From Gammaproteobacteria bacterium (GTDB lineage Bacteria; Pseudomonadota; Gammaproteobacteria; Steroidobacterales; GCA-2729495): 64,000 nt of DNA. A model generated the notes under the pieces. It was given only the letters and a program-made list of their open reading frames with translations. It was not told the origin of the DNA and searched no databases. Made by a program: the position numbers and the translations under genes. Of the stretch, positions 23,476 to 32,410 are shown one piece after another. The first letter of the stretch is position 1; the number at the start of each line of letters is the position of its first letter. The DNA is taken from the NCBI GenBank assembly GCA_003695765.1, contig RFHQ01000118.1, forward strand, positions 1 to 64,000. The letters run 5' to 3'.

Positions 23476-26400
23476 TCAGAAGCGGTAGGACATGCGGATG
23501 CCGGCCGTGCGCGGCATCGGCAAGGTGCCGAAGAAGTGCGACACGCCGAAGCCGGCGGTGAAGCCGGTCTCGACCACCTGCTGAGAGAAATCGGGGCCGC
23601 TGCCGCCGGTGATGATGGTGTCGTCGTCCAGCAGGTTCTTGACGTAGGCGATGACCTCCCAGTTGTCGGCGGTCAGCCCGAGGCGCAGATCGACCATCCA
23701 GTAGGGCTCGAAGATGATCGAGTTGTCCTCGTCCAGAAACCGCTTGCTCTGCCAGCTCGCGTTGGTCTCGACGAACCAGTCGAAGTTCTGCTGGCCGAAG
23801 GGCCGCGTCAGGTTGGCCTGGAGCACCACGCTGTGTTCCGGTGTGCGTTCGAGCTTGTTGCCGGACAGGTCGAAGGCGCAGGTCTCATCCTGAAAATAGG
23901 CATTGTCACCCTCGTCGAAGACCTGCCGCACGACCACGTTACACTGCCCGTTGATCGCCGCGCGCACCAGGCTGGCTGATTCCAGCAGGAATTTCGTGAA
24001 CTTCGCATCCAGCCAGGTATAACCGGCCGCGAGTGTCAAGCCGTCGACGAAATCCGGCTGCCAGGTCGCGTCCAGCTCCAGGCCCCAGACTTCGGCCGCC
24101 GAGGCGTTCAGCACCACCGGCTGCAACTGGCCGCCGACCACGACCTGAGTGGTCACCTGCTTGTCGGTGTAGTCCTGGAAGAAGAACGAGCCGTTCAGCT
24201 GCAGGAAGCCGGCTGCTTCCCAACTCGTCTTGCTGCCGACCTCCCAGGCGTCCAGCTTCTCCGACTCGAAGCGGTCCGAGTCGATGCTGGGCGGGGGGAA
24301 CCCGCCGGCCACGAGCTGATTGATGCCGCCGGGCTTCTGGGCATGGGCCCAGAAGAAATACACCAGCGAATCGTCGGTCGGCGTCCACTCGATCGTGACC
24401 TTCGGCGTGTGGAAGCGCGAATTGCTGGAACCCTGCACATAGGCCCAGTCCTCGGGCGCGGCCAGGTTGATGTTGATGCTGGGATTCAGGATCACCTCCG
24501 ATTCGCAGACGATGTCCTGGCTCTGCGGCAGGTTGGTGATGTTCTCCTTCTGCAGGAAGGCCACGCCGCCGGGCGCAAAGGCAGCCGTCGTGCAGGCGCT
24601 GTGATTCGGCTTGAACAGCGTGAACTTCTCGTCGACGTAGCGGTTCTCGAAGGTCAGCTTCCAGTTCTCGGCGAATTCCCATTCGATCGCCAGGTAGGCC
24701 GACCAGTGCTCGGTGTCGGCCTGCCAGAAGACGCCGGCGATATCGGTATCCGGGATCGGCGCGAAGCCGTTGAGCGCGTTGATCTGCGCGGAGACCGGCA
24801 ACTGGCGGGCATAGTCCTGCCAGTTGTCCAGCGTGCCGTTGCTGCCGTCGCAGATGCGCCGTTCCGTGGGACCGGCGGTCGGCACACCGTACTTGCCGCC
24901 GACCTTGGCCACCGGCGCGCAGAAAATGATGAAGTTCTGGTCGTGCAGCACGCGTTTCTCTTCCCAGTACAGGCCGCCGACCGTGAAATTGACCGGCCCG
25001 TTGAAGCGCGAGGCGAAGCGCAGCTCCTGGCTGAACTGCCGGGTGTCGGTGCCGGCACGCGCCTGCTGCTGGCCGAGCAGCCGGTCCGGCCGGCCGAGCG
25101 CCTGGTAGTCCTGGTCATAGGTGTCGAAACCCTCGAAGTCGGTCCAGCCGGTCGTCGAGGTGATCGTGCCGATATCCAGGTCGAACTCGGCGCTCAGCGA
25201 GGCCCGCAGGGTCTTCTGCGTCGTGCCGGCATAGTCCTCGCCGGTGAACGGATCCTCGCTCTGCGCCACCTGCAGTCCCTCGGCATCGCCGAAGCTGCGC
25301 GGCACGCAGAAGCCCGGGCCGAAGTCCTGCAGGCCCAGCCCGGTCGTGCCGAAGGCCGTGCCGACGCCGATCTGGGCGTCGAGGGCCGATTTCGGGTAGA
25401 GCAGGAACTCGGAGCGGCCCTCGCAGGTATAGGCGGAGCGGTCGACGTCCGGGAAGCCGTCGCCGTCGCCGTCGGTGGTGATCCGCACCGGGGCCAGCGC
25501 CGGCGAGATCGGCACGCTGGGATCCGCCTGCACCGGGTCGGTTCCCGGGATCACGGCGCCCGGGTAGCCCGGGGTGCCCGGGCTCGGGTAGCCCGGATCG
25601 CCCGGGTTGAAGATCTGGCTCGGCCAGCTGTTGTTCTGCGTCCCGTTCGGCGTTGGCTTCAGTTCCAGCGGCAGCCCGCCGCCGATGCGCACGTTCGGGC
25701 GCGGCTCGTAGTCCTCGTCGGTGTACTCGACACGGGCCTTGACCTTGATCACGTCGTTGGGCGTGAACACCACGGTAAAGGCCCCGCCGAAGCCGTTGGA
25801 GCCGCCGACGGAGCCGCCGGAGACGCTGTTGACGTAACGGCCGTCCTCGTCCCACCAGACGCCGGAGGCGCGCACGCCGAGGTAGTCCTCCAGCCCCTTG
25901 ACCGGGCCGCCGACCGCGAAATCGATCTGCTTCTGCCCGTCCTCGCCGAAGTCCAGGCCGAACTTGCCGCCGAATTCGGGGCCGGGTTCCTTCGTGATAT
26001 AGCTGATCGCGCCGGCGAAGGCCGCGCGGCCGTAGAGCGCGCTTTGCGGCCCCTTGACCAGCTCGATTCGCTCGACGTCGTTCAGCAGGCGCCGGTTGGC
26101 GAGGAGGCCGGAGCCGGCGGTGATCAGGTTCTCGGTCGTCACGTCCACGCCGTCGACCAGGAAAGCCACGTTGGACCGCCCGCGGGTGTTCGACAGGCCG
26201 CGAATGGTCACGCGGGTGTCGGCCGGCCCGAAGGAGGTATCGAACTGCACGCTCGGCGCCAGCTTGACGATGTCTTCCAGCGAACTGATGCCCTGGCGCT
26301 CGATCTGCTCGGTGCCGATGGCCTGCACGGCGATCGGCACATCCTGCAGGCTCTCCTCGCGCTTGCGCGTGGTGACGACGATGTCTTCGATCTGCGCCCA

Positions 26401-26484
26401 ACCCGTCCGTGGGACGCCGGTCAGCAGTGGCACGGCCGCCACACAGGCGACAGCCAGGCCTCCAAGGCCCGTGATTCTGATCAT
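23476..26484 (-). CDS. Large TonB-dependent outer membrane receptor
   Basis: 1002 aa from the ATG at 26484 (AGGGGAT 8 nt upstream). A signal peptide runs to about residue 31 (GWAQ), then comes a TonB-box region IEDIVVTTRKREESLQDVP. The plug domain has SLEDIVKLAPSVQF, VTIRGLSNTRGRSNVAFLVDG and VERIELVKGPQSALYGR. A 22-strand barrel ends in AGIRMSYRF. It is about 200 residues longer than siderophore receptors, like the sphingomonad/Steroidobacter receptors tied to catabolic loci. An insertion near residues 300-350 is Gly/Pro-rich and contains a calcium-loop-like DGDGDGFPDVD. It probably imports a bulky substrate for the neighbouring pathway. Confidence 0.93.
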   Translation of the reverse strand: MIRITGLGGLAVACVAAVPLLTGVPRTGWAQIEDIVVTTRKREESLQDVPIAVQAIGTEQIERQGISSLEDIVKLAPSVQFDTSFGPADTRVTIRGLSNTRGRSNVAFLVDGVDVTTENLITAGSGLLANRRLLNDVERIELVKGPQSALYGRAAFAGAISYITKEPGPEFGGKFGLDFGEDGQKQIDFAVGGPVKGLEDYLGVRASGVWWDEDGRYVNSVSGGSVGGSNGFGGAFTVVFTPNDVIKVKARVEYTDEDYEPRPNVRIGGGLPLELKPTPNGTQNNSWPSQIFNPGDPGYPSPGTPGYPGAVIPGTDPVQADPSVPISPALAPVRITTDGDGDGFPDVDRSAYTCEGRSEFLLYPKSALDAQIGVGTAFGTTGLGLQDFGPGFCVPRSFGDAEGLQVAQSEDPFTGEDYAGTTQKTLRASLSAEFDLDIGTITSTTGWTDFEGFDTYDQDYQALGRPDRLLGQQQARAGTDTRQFSQELRFASRFNGPVNFTVGGLYWEEKRVLHDQNFIIFCAPVAKVGGKYGVPTAGPTERRICDGSNGTLDNWQDYARQLPVSAQINALNGFAPIPDTDIAGVFWQADTEHWSAYLAIEWEFAENWKLTFENRYVDEKFTLFKPNHSACTTAAFAPGGVAFLQKENITNLPQSQDIVCESEVILNPSININLAAPEDWAYVQGSSNSRFHTPKVTIEWTPTDDSLVYFFWAHAQKPGGINQLVAGGFPPPSIDSDRFESEKLDAWEVGSKTSWEAAGFLQLNGSFFFQDYTDKQVTTQVVVGGQLQPVVLNASAAEVWGLELDATWQPDFVDGLTLAAGYTWLDAKFTKFLLESASLVRAAINGQCNVVVRQVFDEGDNAYFQDETCAFDLSGNKLERTPEHSVVLQANLTRPFGQQNFDWFVETNASWQSKRFLDEDNSIIFEPYWMVDLRLGLTADNWEVIAYVKNLLDDDTIITGGSGPDFSQQVVETGFTAGFGVSHFFGTLPMPRTAGIRMSYRF

Positions 26485-26724
26485 GAGTCGATCCCCTGTT
26501 CCCCTCGGCTCTTGCGCCCGGTTTTGCAATCGAATCGCCGGCCGGAACCCGGCGCAATCGGTGAATTTCCAACGCGGCGGACAATAGCGCAAGAGACGAG
26601 GCCGCGGAAGGGCTCCGCTGTCCGCGGATCGGTGGCGGTTTTACGACAGAGCAGCGTTGCGGATTCCAAATTGCCGCCGGCCGCACTACACTCGCGGGCT
26701 CGGGAGACAGGGGATCCAGCGACG

Positions 26725-27420
26725 ATGACGAGAATTCCGACCTGCGGCGCAGGCATCCTGCTGCTTGTCGCCTTGCTGCAGCCGCTGCCGCTGCGCGCTG
26801 AGTCGCCACGCTACAGCTACCTCGGCGCCAGCTACGAGTGGACCGATGTCAAGTTCGGCGTTGGCACGAACAACGACGTGCTCAACCACGGCAAGTTCGA
26901 AGGACCGAACATCGAGGGCGCTGTGGGTCTGACCGGCTTTCTGCACGCCGCTGGACAGTATTTCGATGGCGACTGCCGCAACTGCCTCGGTTTTACGCGC
27001 AGCAACGGCGAATTCGTTCAGGAAGATCTCGACTTCAGCGGCTTCAAGCTCGGCATCGGGGCGAACCCCGACCTGCCCTTTATCGGCAAGGGCAACACCG
27101 ACCTGCTGCTCCGCGTCAGCTACGTGGATACGGAGCTGAAGGGCAGCTTCGGCAAGCTGTCCAGCAATGGCTGGTCCGGCGAGGCCAAGTTGCGGGCGCA
27201 ACTGTCGGACCGCGCCGAGATCGTCACCGGCGTCGAGTACTTCGACCTGGACGAGACCACGACCACTATCGTCCTCGGGCTCGGCTACGAGATCGCCGGC
27301 GGCCTGACCCTGCGGGCGCGCGGCGTCCTGTTCAACAATGAAACGGGACTCGACGTGGGCCTGCGCTGGTACTTCGGCGACCGCCTGTTCGGCGGCCGTG
27401 ACAGCGTCTTCGGTCGCTGA
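26725..27420 (+). CDS. Small outer membrane beta-barrel protein (unknown family)
   Basis: 231 aa. The signal peptide ends near LRAES (residues 24-26). The rest alternates hydrophobic and polar residues with aromatic girdles: RYSYLGASYEW, LLLRVSYVDTEL, TTTTIVLGLGYEI, GLDVGLRWYFGDRLFG. This fits an 8-10-stranded barrel. Cys pair DCRNC near residue 90. It is divergent from the TonB receptor with 240 nt between them and is followed 25 nt later by another barrel gene on the same strand. No specific function can be assigned. Confidence 0.75.
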   Translation: MTRIPTCGAGILLLVALLQPLPLRAESPRYSYLGASYEWTDVKFGVGTNNDVLNHGKFEGPNIEGAVGLTGFLHAAGQYFDGDCRNCLGFTRSNGEFVQEDLDFSGFKLGIGANPDLPFIGKGNTDLLLRVSYVDTELKGSFGKLSSNGWSGEAKLRAQLSDRAEIVTGVEYFDLDETTTTIVLGLGYEIAGGLTLRARGVLFNNETGLDVGLRWYFGDRLFGGRDSVFGR

Positions 27421-27445
27421 GTCCCGACCGGGAGGAAAAGACAAC

Positions 27446-28150
27446 ATGCGCCATTTTTCGACTCTGCTGTTGCCAGCCTTGCTGCTGGTGAGCACCTCGG
27501 CCGTCGCGGATCGCGGCTTCTACATTGGCACCGGCATCGGCGGCAGTCACGTCGAAAGCACGGTCGCCGAGCTCGGCCTGCAACCGCCGGCCGGCGAATC
27601 CATCCAGAGCAGTGATTTCTCGGAGACCGGTTTCGCATGGAAGGTCTTCGGTGGCTATCGCTTTCTCGACTTCATTGCCGCCGAGGTCGCCTGGATCGAT
27701 CTCGGCGAGCCGGACACCAGCCTCTGCTTCACCACCAGTCCCCCGGCCGGCGTCGAGTGCGAGAGCCGCGAGTGGGACGTCAAGACCAAGCTCGACGGCG
27801 TCAACCTCGACCTCGTCGGCAGCTGGCCGATCGGCGAGAAATGGGAAGTCTTCGCCAAACTGGGACTGTTCCTCTGGGATGCCGAAGGCAGCGGTACCCA
27901 GCGCGCTGCCGGCGCCGCACCGCCGCCGCTGCCGCCGGGCCTGCCGCCGGGGGGCTGCCCGCCGTTCCGGCCGCAGATACCCGGCTGCGAGGTCAAGGTC
28001 AAGGACGATGGCGAAGACCTGAGCGCCGGCTTCGGCGCCGCGGTCGAGGTCAGCGAGCACTTCAGCCTGCGCGGCGAATTTCAGTGGTTCAATGTCGGCG
28101 CATTCGATACGGTCTGGGCGATCACGGCCAGCGCGATCCTCGCCTTTTGA
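27446..28150 (+). CDS. OmpA/OprF-like outer membrane beta-barrel protein
   Basis: 234 aa. GGGAGGAAAAG precedes the ATG. The signal peptide ends at VAD (about residue 22), followed by RGFYIGTGIGGSH, the glycine-rich first strand of OmpA-like beta-barrel domains. Later strands include WKVFGGYRFLDFIAAEVAWIDLG, VNLDLVGSWPI, WEVFAKLGLFLWD and a last strand VWAITASAILAF ending in F. A proline-rich loop (residues about 155-175, APPPLPPGLPPGG) flanked by cysteines is probably surface exposed. There is no C-terminal peptidoglycan domain. Role unknown. Confidence 0.75.
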   Translation: MRHFSTLLLPALLLVSTSAVADRGFYIGTGIGGSHVESTVAELGLQPPAGESIQSSDFSETGFAWKVFGGYRFLDFIAAEVAWIDLGEPDTSLCFTTSPPAGVECESREWDVKTKLDGVNLDLVGSWPIGEKWEVFAKLGLFLWDAEGSGTQRAAGAAPPPLPPGLPPGGCPPFRPQIPGCEVKVKDDGEDLSAGFGAAVEVSEHFSLRGEFQWFNVGAFDTVWAITASAILAF

Positions 28151-28153
28151 AGT

Positions 28154-28229
28154 TGGTGGGCCGTGTAGGATTCGAACCTACGACCAACTGGTTAAAAGCC
28201 AGCTGCTCTACCAACTGAGCTAACGGCCC
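28154..28229 (-). tRNA. tRNA-Lys (anticodon TTT)
   Basis: 76 nt including an encoded CCA. The minus strand folds as a cloverleaf: acceptor GGGCCGT, D-arm with AGTTGGTAGA, anticodon stem CTGGC/ACCAG around CTTTTAA giving TTT, and T-loop TTCGAAT. It sits between a beta-barrel gene and queC. Confidence 0.97.
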
Positions 28230-28302
28230 TGTCCTGTCGACCGCCATGCGCCGGTGGCGGCGCGCGGCCGCGCATGATACCGGATCGCCCCCGGATCACC
28301 AA

Positions 28303-28992
28303 TCAGTCCGCCGCGCGGTAGCGCGTCGGATCGGCCACACCGGCCGCAGCGAAACCGGCGGCGCGCAGCCGGCAGGCATCGCAGCGCCCGCAGGCTCGCC
28401 CCTCGGCATCGGCCTGGTAGCAGGAGACCGTGCGGGCATAATCGACGCCCAGTTCGATGCCCCGGCGCACGATCTCTGCCTTGCTCAGATGGATCAGCGG
28501 GGTCACGATCTCGATGGCCTGGCCCTCGACCGCCTGTTTCGTCGCCAGCTTCGCCAAGGCCTGGAAAGCGGCGATGTATTCCGGACGGCAGTCGGGGTAA
28601 CCGGAATAATCGACCGCGTTGACCCCGGCGTAGATGTAGCGGGCGCCGACGACCTCGGCCAGGCCCAGCGCGAAGGCGAGGAAGATCGTGTTGCGGGCCG
28701 GCACGTAGGTGACCGGGATGCCGCCGGCGCCGCTGTCCTCCGGTACCGGTATCCGGCGGTCGGTCAGCGCCGAGCCACCGAGGGACGCGAGATCCAGGGA
28801 CAGCACGCGATGCTCGCAGGCACCGAGCGCGACGGCGATCTCGCGGGCAGCGTTCAGCTCGGCCGCGTGCCGCTGGCCGTAGCGGAAGCTCAGCGCATGA
28901 CAGTCGTGGCCACTGGCGCGGGCGATCGCCAGGCAGGTCGCGGAATCCATGCCGCCGGACAGGAGAACGACCGCCTTCTCCGGAGTGCTCAT
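28303..28992 (-). CDS. queC: 7-cyano-7-deazaguanine synthase QueC
   Basis: 229 aa. The ATP-pyrophosphatase P-loop is [11 protein letters not shown] (residues 9-19). [30 protein letters not shown] and the C-terminal zinc site SCYQ...[10 protein letters not shown] complete the family pattern. It converts 7-carboxy-7-deazaguanine to preQ0 in queuosine synthesis. It is 17 nt downstream of queE, which makes the preceding intermediate. Confidence 0.97.
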   Translation of the reverse strand: MSTPEKAVVLLSGGMDSATCLAIARASGHDCHALSFRYGQRHAAELNAAREIAVALGACEHRVLSLDLASLGGSALTDRRIPVPEDSGAGGIPVTYVPARNTIFLAFALGLAEVVGARYIYAGVNAVDYSGYPDCRPEYIAAFQALAKLATKQAVEGQAIEIVTPLIHLSKAEIVRRGIELGVDYARTVSCYQADAEGRACGRCDACRLRAAGFAAAGVADPTRYRAAD

Positions 28993-29009
28993 GCGCGTCG
29001 CCTCAGCCG

Positions 29010-29675
29010 TCAGTGCCCCGGCGCCTCGCCCCAGAGCAGCTTGTGCAACTGCAGCTGCAGGCGCACCGGCAGGCGGTCAGCGAGTATCCACTCCGCCAGC
29101 TGCCTCGGCTCCAGCTCACCCCAGGCCGGCGACAACAGGACGGCGAACCGGTCCGGCAGATCCCGCGCCCGCAGCTGCGCGACGGCCCAGTCGTAGTCTT
29201 CGCGGTCACGGATCACGATCTTCAGCTGGTCCCCGCACTTGAGCTGCGCCAGATTCTCCCAGTGATTGCGTTGCACCTCACCGGAGCCCGGCGCCTTCAG
29301 GTCCATCACGATCGTCACACGCTCGTCGATACCGGCGAGATCCAGCGCGCCGCTGGTCTCGAGCGAGACCTCGTAGCCGCGGTCGCAGAGCCGTTGCAGC
29401 AGAGTCCGGCAATTGGGCTGCGCCATCGGTTCACCACCGGTGACGCAGACCAGGCGGCTGCCCCAGGCCGCGACCGCGTCGATGATCTCGTCCATCGACA
29501 TCGACCGCCCGCCGTGGAAGGCGTATTCGGTGTCGCACCAGCGGCAGCGCAACGGGCAGCCGGTCAGGCGCACGAACACGGTCGGCAGGCCGGCCGGCCG
29601 GGACTCGCCCTGCAGCGAGTAGAAGATTTCCGTGACTCGCAGACGCTCCGCGCGTGCCGGCTGCTCGCCTGGCAT
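29010..29675 (-). CDS. queE: 7-carboxy-7-deazaguanine synthase QueE
   Basis: 221 aa radical SAM enzyme. [10 protein letters not shown] near the start is the QueE substrate/cluster region. The 4Fe-4S motif is CPLRCRWC, followed by [11 protein letters not shown] and LETSGALDL. It rearranges 6-carboxytetrahydropterin to 7-carboxy-7-deazaguanine. It lies between cpoB and queC, the usual gammaproteobacterial order tol-pal-cpoB-queE-queC. Confidence 0.97.
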   Translation of the reverse strand: MPGEQPARAERLRVTEIFYSLQGESRPAGLPTVFVRLTGCPLRCRWCDTEYAFHGGRSMSMDEIIDAVAAWGSRLVCVTGGEPMAQPNCRTLLQRLCDRGYEVSLETSGALDLAGIDERVTIVMDLKAPGSGEVQRNHWENLAQLKCGDQLKIVIRDREDYDWAVAQLRARDLPDRFAVLLSPAWGELEPRQLAEWILADRLPVRLQLQLHKLLWGEAPGH

Positions 29676-29693
29676 GGCCTTCCTCGTCCCGGC

Positions 29694-30494
29694 TCAGTGG
29701 CCCGCCTGCCGCATGCGCTCGAGCCGCTGCTCCGCCAGCCGTGCCGCCGTCGTTTCCGGGTACTGCGAAGCGACGGCCTGCAGCGCCTGGCGTGCAGCAT
29801 CCCAGCGCTTGAGCTCGTAATTGCAGAAGCCGATCTTCAGGAGGGCATCCGGCAACTTGCGCGAATCCGGAAACCGGTCCAGCACGGCCTGGAATTCCTT
29901 CAGCGCCCGGCCGTAGTCCTGGGTCACGTAATAGGTCTCGGCCAGCCAGTACTGGGCATTGTCCGCGTAGTCGCTGCCCGGAAAGGAACGCATGAACTGC
30001 TGCAGTGCGCGCTGGGCATCCTGGTAGCGCCCCTGCTTCAGCAGCTCGAAGGCGGCCTGGTAATTGGCGCGATCCGTGCCACCCGGCACCGGCAGCTGGC
30101 CGGCGTCCAGCGTCGCGCCGTCGAGCACACCGGCCCCGGCCACTGCCGCGCCGGCCTTTTCGATCGCTTGCAGGCGCTTGTCCAGGTCGAGGTACAGCTG
30201 CCGCTGGCGGCCCGTTGCCTGATCGAGATCGTGCCGCAGGGTCTCGACCTCGTTGCGTAGCTGCGCGAGATCCTGTTGCAGAGCATCGACCCGTGCCAGC
30301 AGGTTCACGAGCCCTTCGTTGTCGACGACCCGTTCGACACGCTCAAGGCGGTTGTCCAGCTCGGTCAGGCGCAGGTAGGTCGGATCCTCTTCGGGCGGCG
30401 TCATCAGCTCGCAAGCGCCCAGCAGCAACGCCGCTGTCGCCAACAGTGCCAGCCGCGGCGTTTCGATGCTGCGGAGAATCGGCAAGGTGACCAC
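29694..30494 (-). CDS. cpoB: Cell division coordinator CpoB (YbgF)
   Basis: 266 aa from a GTG that directly abuts the pal stop. The order is N-terminal export signal, a coiled-coil trimerisation region (about residues 40-110, heptads rich in L, R and E), a short linker, then three TPR-like repeats (YQAAFELLKQGRYQDAQ, AQYWLAETYYVTQDYGRALK, LKIGFCNYELKRWDAAR). It links outer-membrane constriction by Tol-Pal with peptidoglycan synthesis. The export signal ends LLLGAC28, a lipobox-like sequence, so this copy may be a lipoprotein, unlike E. coli CpoB. Confidence 0.94.
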   Translation of the reverse strand: MVTLPILRSIETPRLALLATAALLLGACELMTPPEEDPTYLRLTELDNRLERVERVVDNEGLVNLLARVDALQQDLAQLRNEVETLRHDLDQATGRQRQLYLDLDKRLQAIEKAGAAVAGAGVLDGATLDAGQLPVPGGTDRANYQAAFELLKQGRYQDAQRALQQFMRSFPGSDYADNAQYWLAETYYVTQDYGRALKEFQAVLDRFPDSRKLPDALLKIGFCNYELKRWDAARQALQAVASQYPETTAARLAEQRLERMRQAGH

Positions 30495-31046
30495 CTAGCG
30501 CTGGTAAACCAGCTCGACCCGACGGTTCAGGCTCCAGGCCTCCTCGTCGCTGCCGAGCACGGCCGGGCGTTCCTCGCCGTAACTGACGGTGCTGAGCTGT
30601 TCGGCGGATGCACCTTGCAGCAGCAGCAGGTTGCGCACGGCCTGCGCGCGACGCTCGCCGAGCCCGATGTTGTACTCACGGCTGCCGCGTTCATCGGCGT
30701 GGCCCTCGAGCCGCAAGCGCGCCGCCGGATTCGCGGCCAGATAGCGGGCGTGGGCGGCCAGCAACTCGCGGTACTGCTCCCGTACCTCGCTGCTGTCGAA
30801 ATCGAAGTAGATCAGCCGGTTCTCTGCGCTCGCGGACGGACCGGCGACGACCGACTCGCCGCCCTCACCGAAGGCACTGCCGGCGGGGATGCCCTCGTCG
30901 GCGCCAGTGCCGGCCGTCGCTGCGGCCGCCTCCTCGCCACCGTACTCGCCGAACAGGTCGTCGCCCTGAGAACCGCCGGACTGGCCGGCGCAGCCAGCCA
31001 GCAGCAGGATGAGCAAGGCCACGCCGAGGTGTTTGATCGAATACAT
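30495..31046 (-). CDS. pal: Peptidoglycan-associated lipoprotein Pal
   Basis: 183 aa. The lipobox LLAG-C19 is followed by a Gly/Ser/Ala/Glu-rich linker and an OmpA-C domain (about residues 80-183) with IYFDFDSSEV, LRLEGHADERGSREYNIGLG and ERRAQAVRNLLL. These bind meso-diaminopimelate of peptidoglycan. Pal tethers the outer membrane and is pulled by TolB/TolA at division. The ATG at 31046 is preferred over one 24 nt upstream because it begins the signal peptide. Confidence 0.97.
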   Translation of the reverse strand: MYSIKHLGVALLILLLAGCAGQSGGSQGDDLFGEYGGEEAAAATAGTGADEGIPAGSAFGEGGESVVAGPSASAENRLIYFDFDSSEVREQYRELLAAHARYLAANPAARLRLEGHADERGSREYNIGLGERRAQAVRNLLLLQGASAEQLSTVSYGEERPAVLGSDEEAWSLNRRVELVYQR

Positions 31047-31088
31047 AGGCTCGTTCTCCGACAGTGCCAATAACCCTGTCCCGCCCGG

Positions 31089-32402
31089 TCAGTTGGCGGG
31101 AAACGGCGACCAGGCGGGTTCGCGCACGTCACCCTCCAGCGCCGTGATCCGCTGGCGTATACGGCCGTCCACGGTCACCGTCGCCAGCACGCCCCGGTTC
31201 CCTTGCCGGGTAGCGTAGATCAGTGTCTCCCCGTTCGGCGCGAAACTCGGCGATTCGTCCAGCCGACCATCGGTCAGCACCTGCAGTGTCGCGCGCCGGA
31301 GGTCAATGGTCGCGATTCTATAGTTGCCGCGGTCGTTATGCACCACGGCCAGCTGCTCTGCAGCGGGGCTGACCCGCGGCCGGGCGTTGTAGCTGCCTTC
31401 GAAGCTGACCCGTTCCGGGCGCCCGCTGCCGTCGGCGGCAATCCGGTAGATCTGCGGCCCGCCGCCGCGATCCGAGGTGAAGTAGAGCCAGCGGCCGTCG
31501 CTCGACCAATCGGCCTCGGTGTCGATCGCCGGATGCCGGGTCAGGCGCTTCAGCAGTTGCGTGGCCAGTTCCAGCGTGTAGATGTCGAGATTGCCATCCT
31601 GCCGCGACAGCGTCAGCGCCAGGTAGCGGCCATCCGGCGACCAGGCCGGCGCGCTGTTGACGCCACGCCTTGCCGACACCCGCTGGCGCGCCCCGGACCG
31701 CAGCTCCTGGACGTAGATTTCGGAGTGGTCGCGCTCGAAGGACACGTAGGCGAGCTTGCGACCGTCCGGGGACCAGGCGGGCGACATCAGCGGCGCCGGG
31801 CTGTCGACCAGCACCCGAGCGTTCTCGCCATCGGCATCGGCGACCACGAGCCGGTAATGCCGCGCATCCGGCCCGCCGCTGACCGTGACATAGGCGATGC
31901 GGGTGCCAAACACGCCGGGCACGCCGGTCAGTTCCTCGTAGAGCATGTCGGCGACGCGATGCACGGTGGCGCGCAGCAGTCGGCGGCGCGCCGGCTGCCG
32001 ATAGCCGAGCAGCTGCCGGCCGCGCAGCACGTCGAAGAGCTGGAACTGGATCGTGAAGTCTTCGCCGGCCGGCAGCAGCCGCCCGACCACGAGATACTCG
32101 ACGCCGAGGATCCGCCAGTCGTCGAAATCGACCTCGCGGCCGGCCGTCGGCCGCTGCAGCATATCGGCGACCGGGATCGGCGCGAATCGCCCGGAGCGCG
32201 CGAGGTCTGCCGCGATGATCCCGGCGACGTCGGCCGGTGCCGAAAGCTCACCTTCCCAGCCGAAGGGGACGATCGCGACCGGCACCGCTTTCTCCACCCC
32301 TTCGCTGATCTCGATGCGCAACTCGGCGGCGGCCATGCCGCTGAAGGCCAGCAGTGCGGCGCAGGCCAGCGCCGCGAGCCATCGGTGCCTTCCTCTGCCC
32401 AT
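31089..32402 (-). CDS. tolB: Tol-Pal system periplasmic protein TolB
   Basis: 437 aa. A Sec signal peptide (RHRWLAALACAALLAFSGMAAA) is followed by the N-terminal domain (VPVAIVPFGWEG, IIAADLARSGRFAPI) and a six-bladed propeller with repeated P-A-W-S-P-D-G-R motifs. It shuttles between TolA and Pal in the periplasm. The start is ambiguous: ATG 32402 has GGAGGA 12 nt upstream, while ATG 32414 overlaps the tolA stop (ATGA) but has the GGAGGA directly against it. Confidence 0.95.
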   Translation of the reverse strand: MGRGRHRWLAALACAALLAFSGMAAAELRIEISEGVEKAVPVAIVPFGWEGELSAPADVAGIIAADLARSGRFAPIPVADMLQRPTAGREVDFDDWRILGVEYLVVGRLLPAGEDFTIQFQLFDVLRGRQLLGYRQPARRRLLRATVHRVADMLYEELTGVPGVFGTRIAYVTVSGGPDARHYRLVVADADGENARVLVDSPAPLMSPAWSPDGRKLAYVSFERDHSEIYVQELRSGARQRVSARRGVNSAPAWSPDGRYLALTLSRQDGNLDIYTLELATQLLKRLTRHPAIDTEADWSSDGRWLYFTSDRGGGPQIYRIAADGSGRPERVSFEGSYNARPRVSPAAEQLAVVHNDRGNYRIATIDLRRATLQVLTDGRLDESPSFAPNGETLIYATRQGNRGVLATVTVDGRIRQRITALEGDVREPAWSPFPAN

Positions 32403-32410
32403 GCTCCGGG

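Noticed and set aside
24343-27420. 1025-codon plus-strand frame antisense to the TonB receptor
   Set aside because: The receptor has all plug and barrel motifs on the minus strand. Only the final part from 26725 (signal peptide plus beta-barrel) is credible.
28261-28272. Palindromic GC string after the tRNA-Lys as a terminator
   Set aside because: It is short, has no T-run and no loop, and lies between genes on the same strand; the support is too weak.
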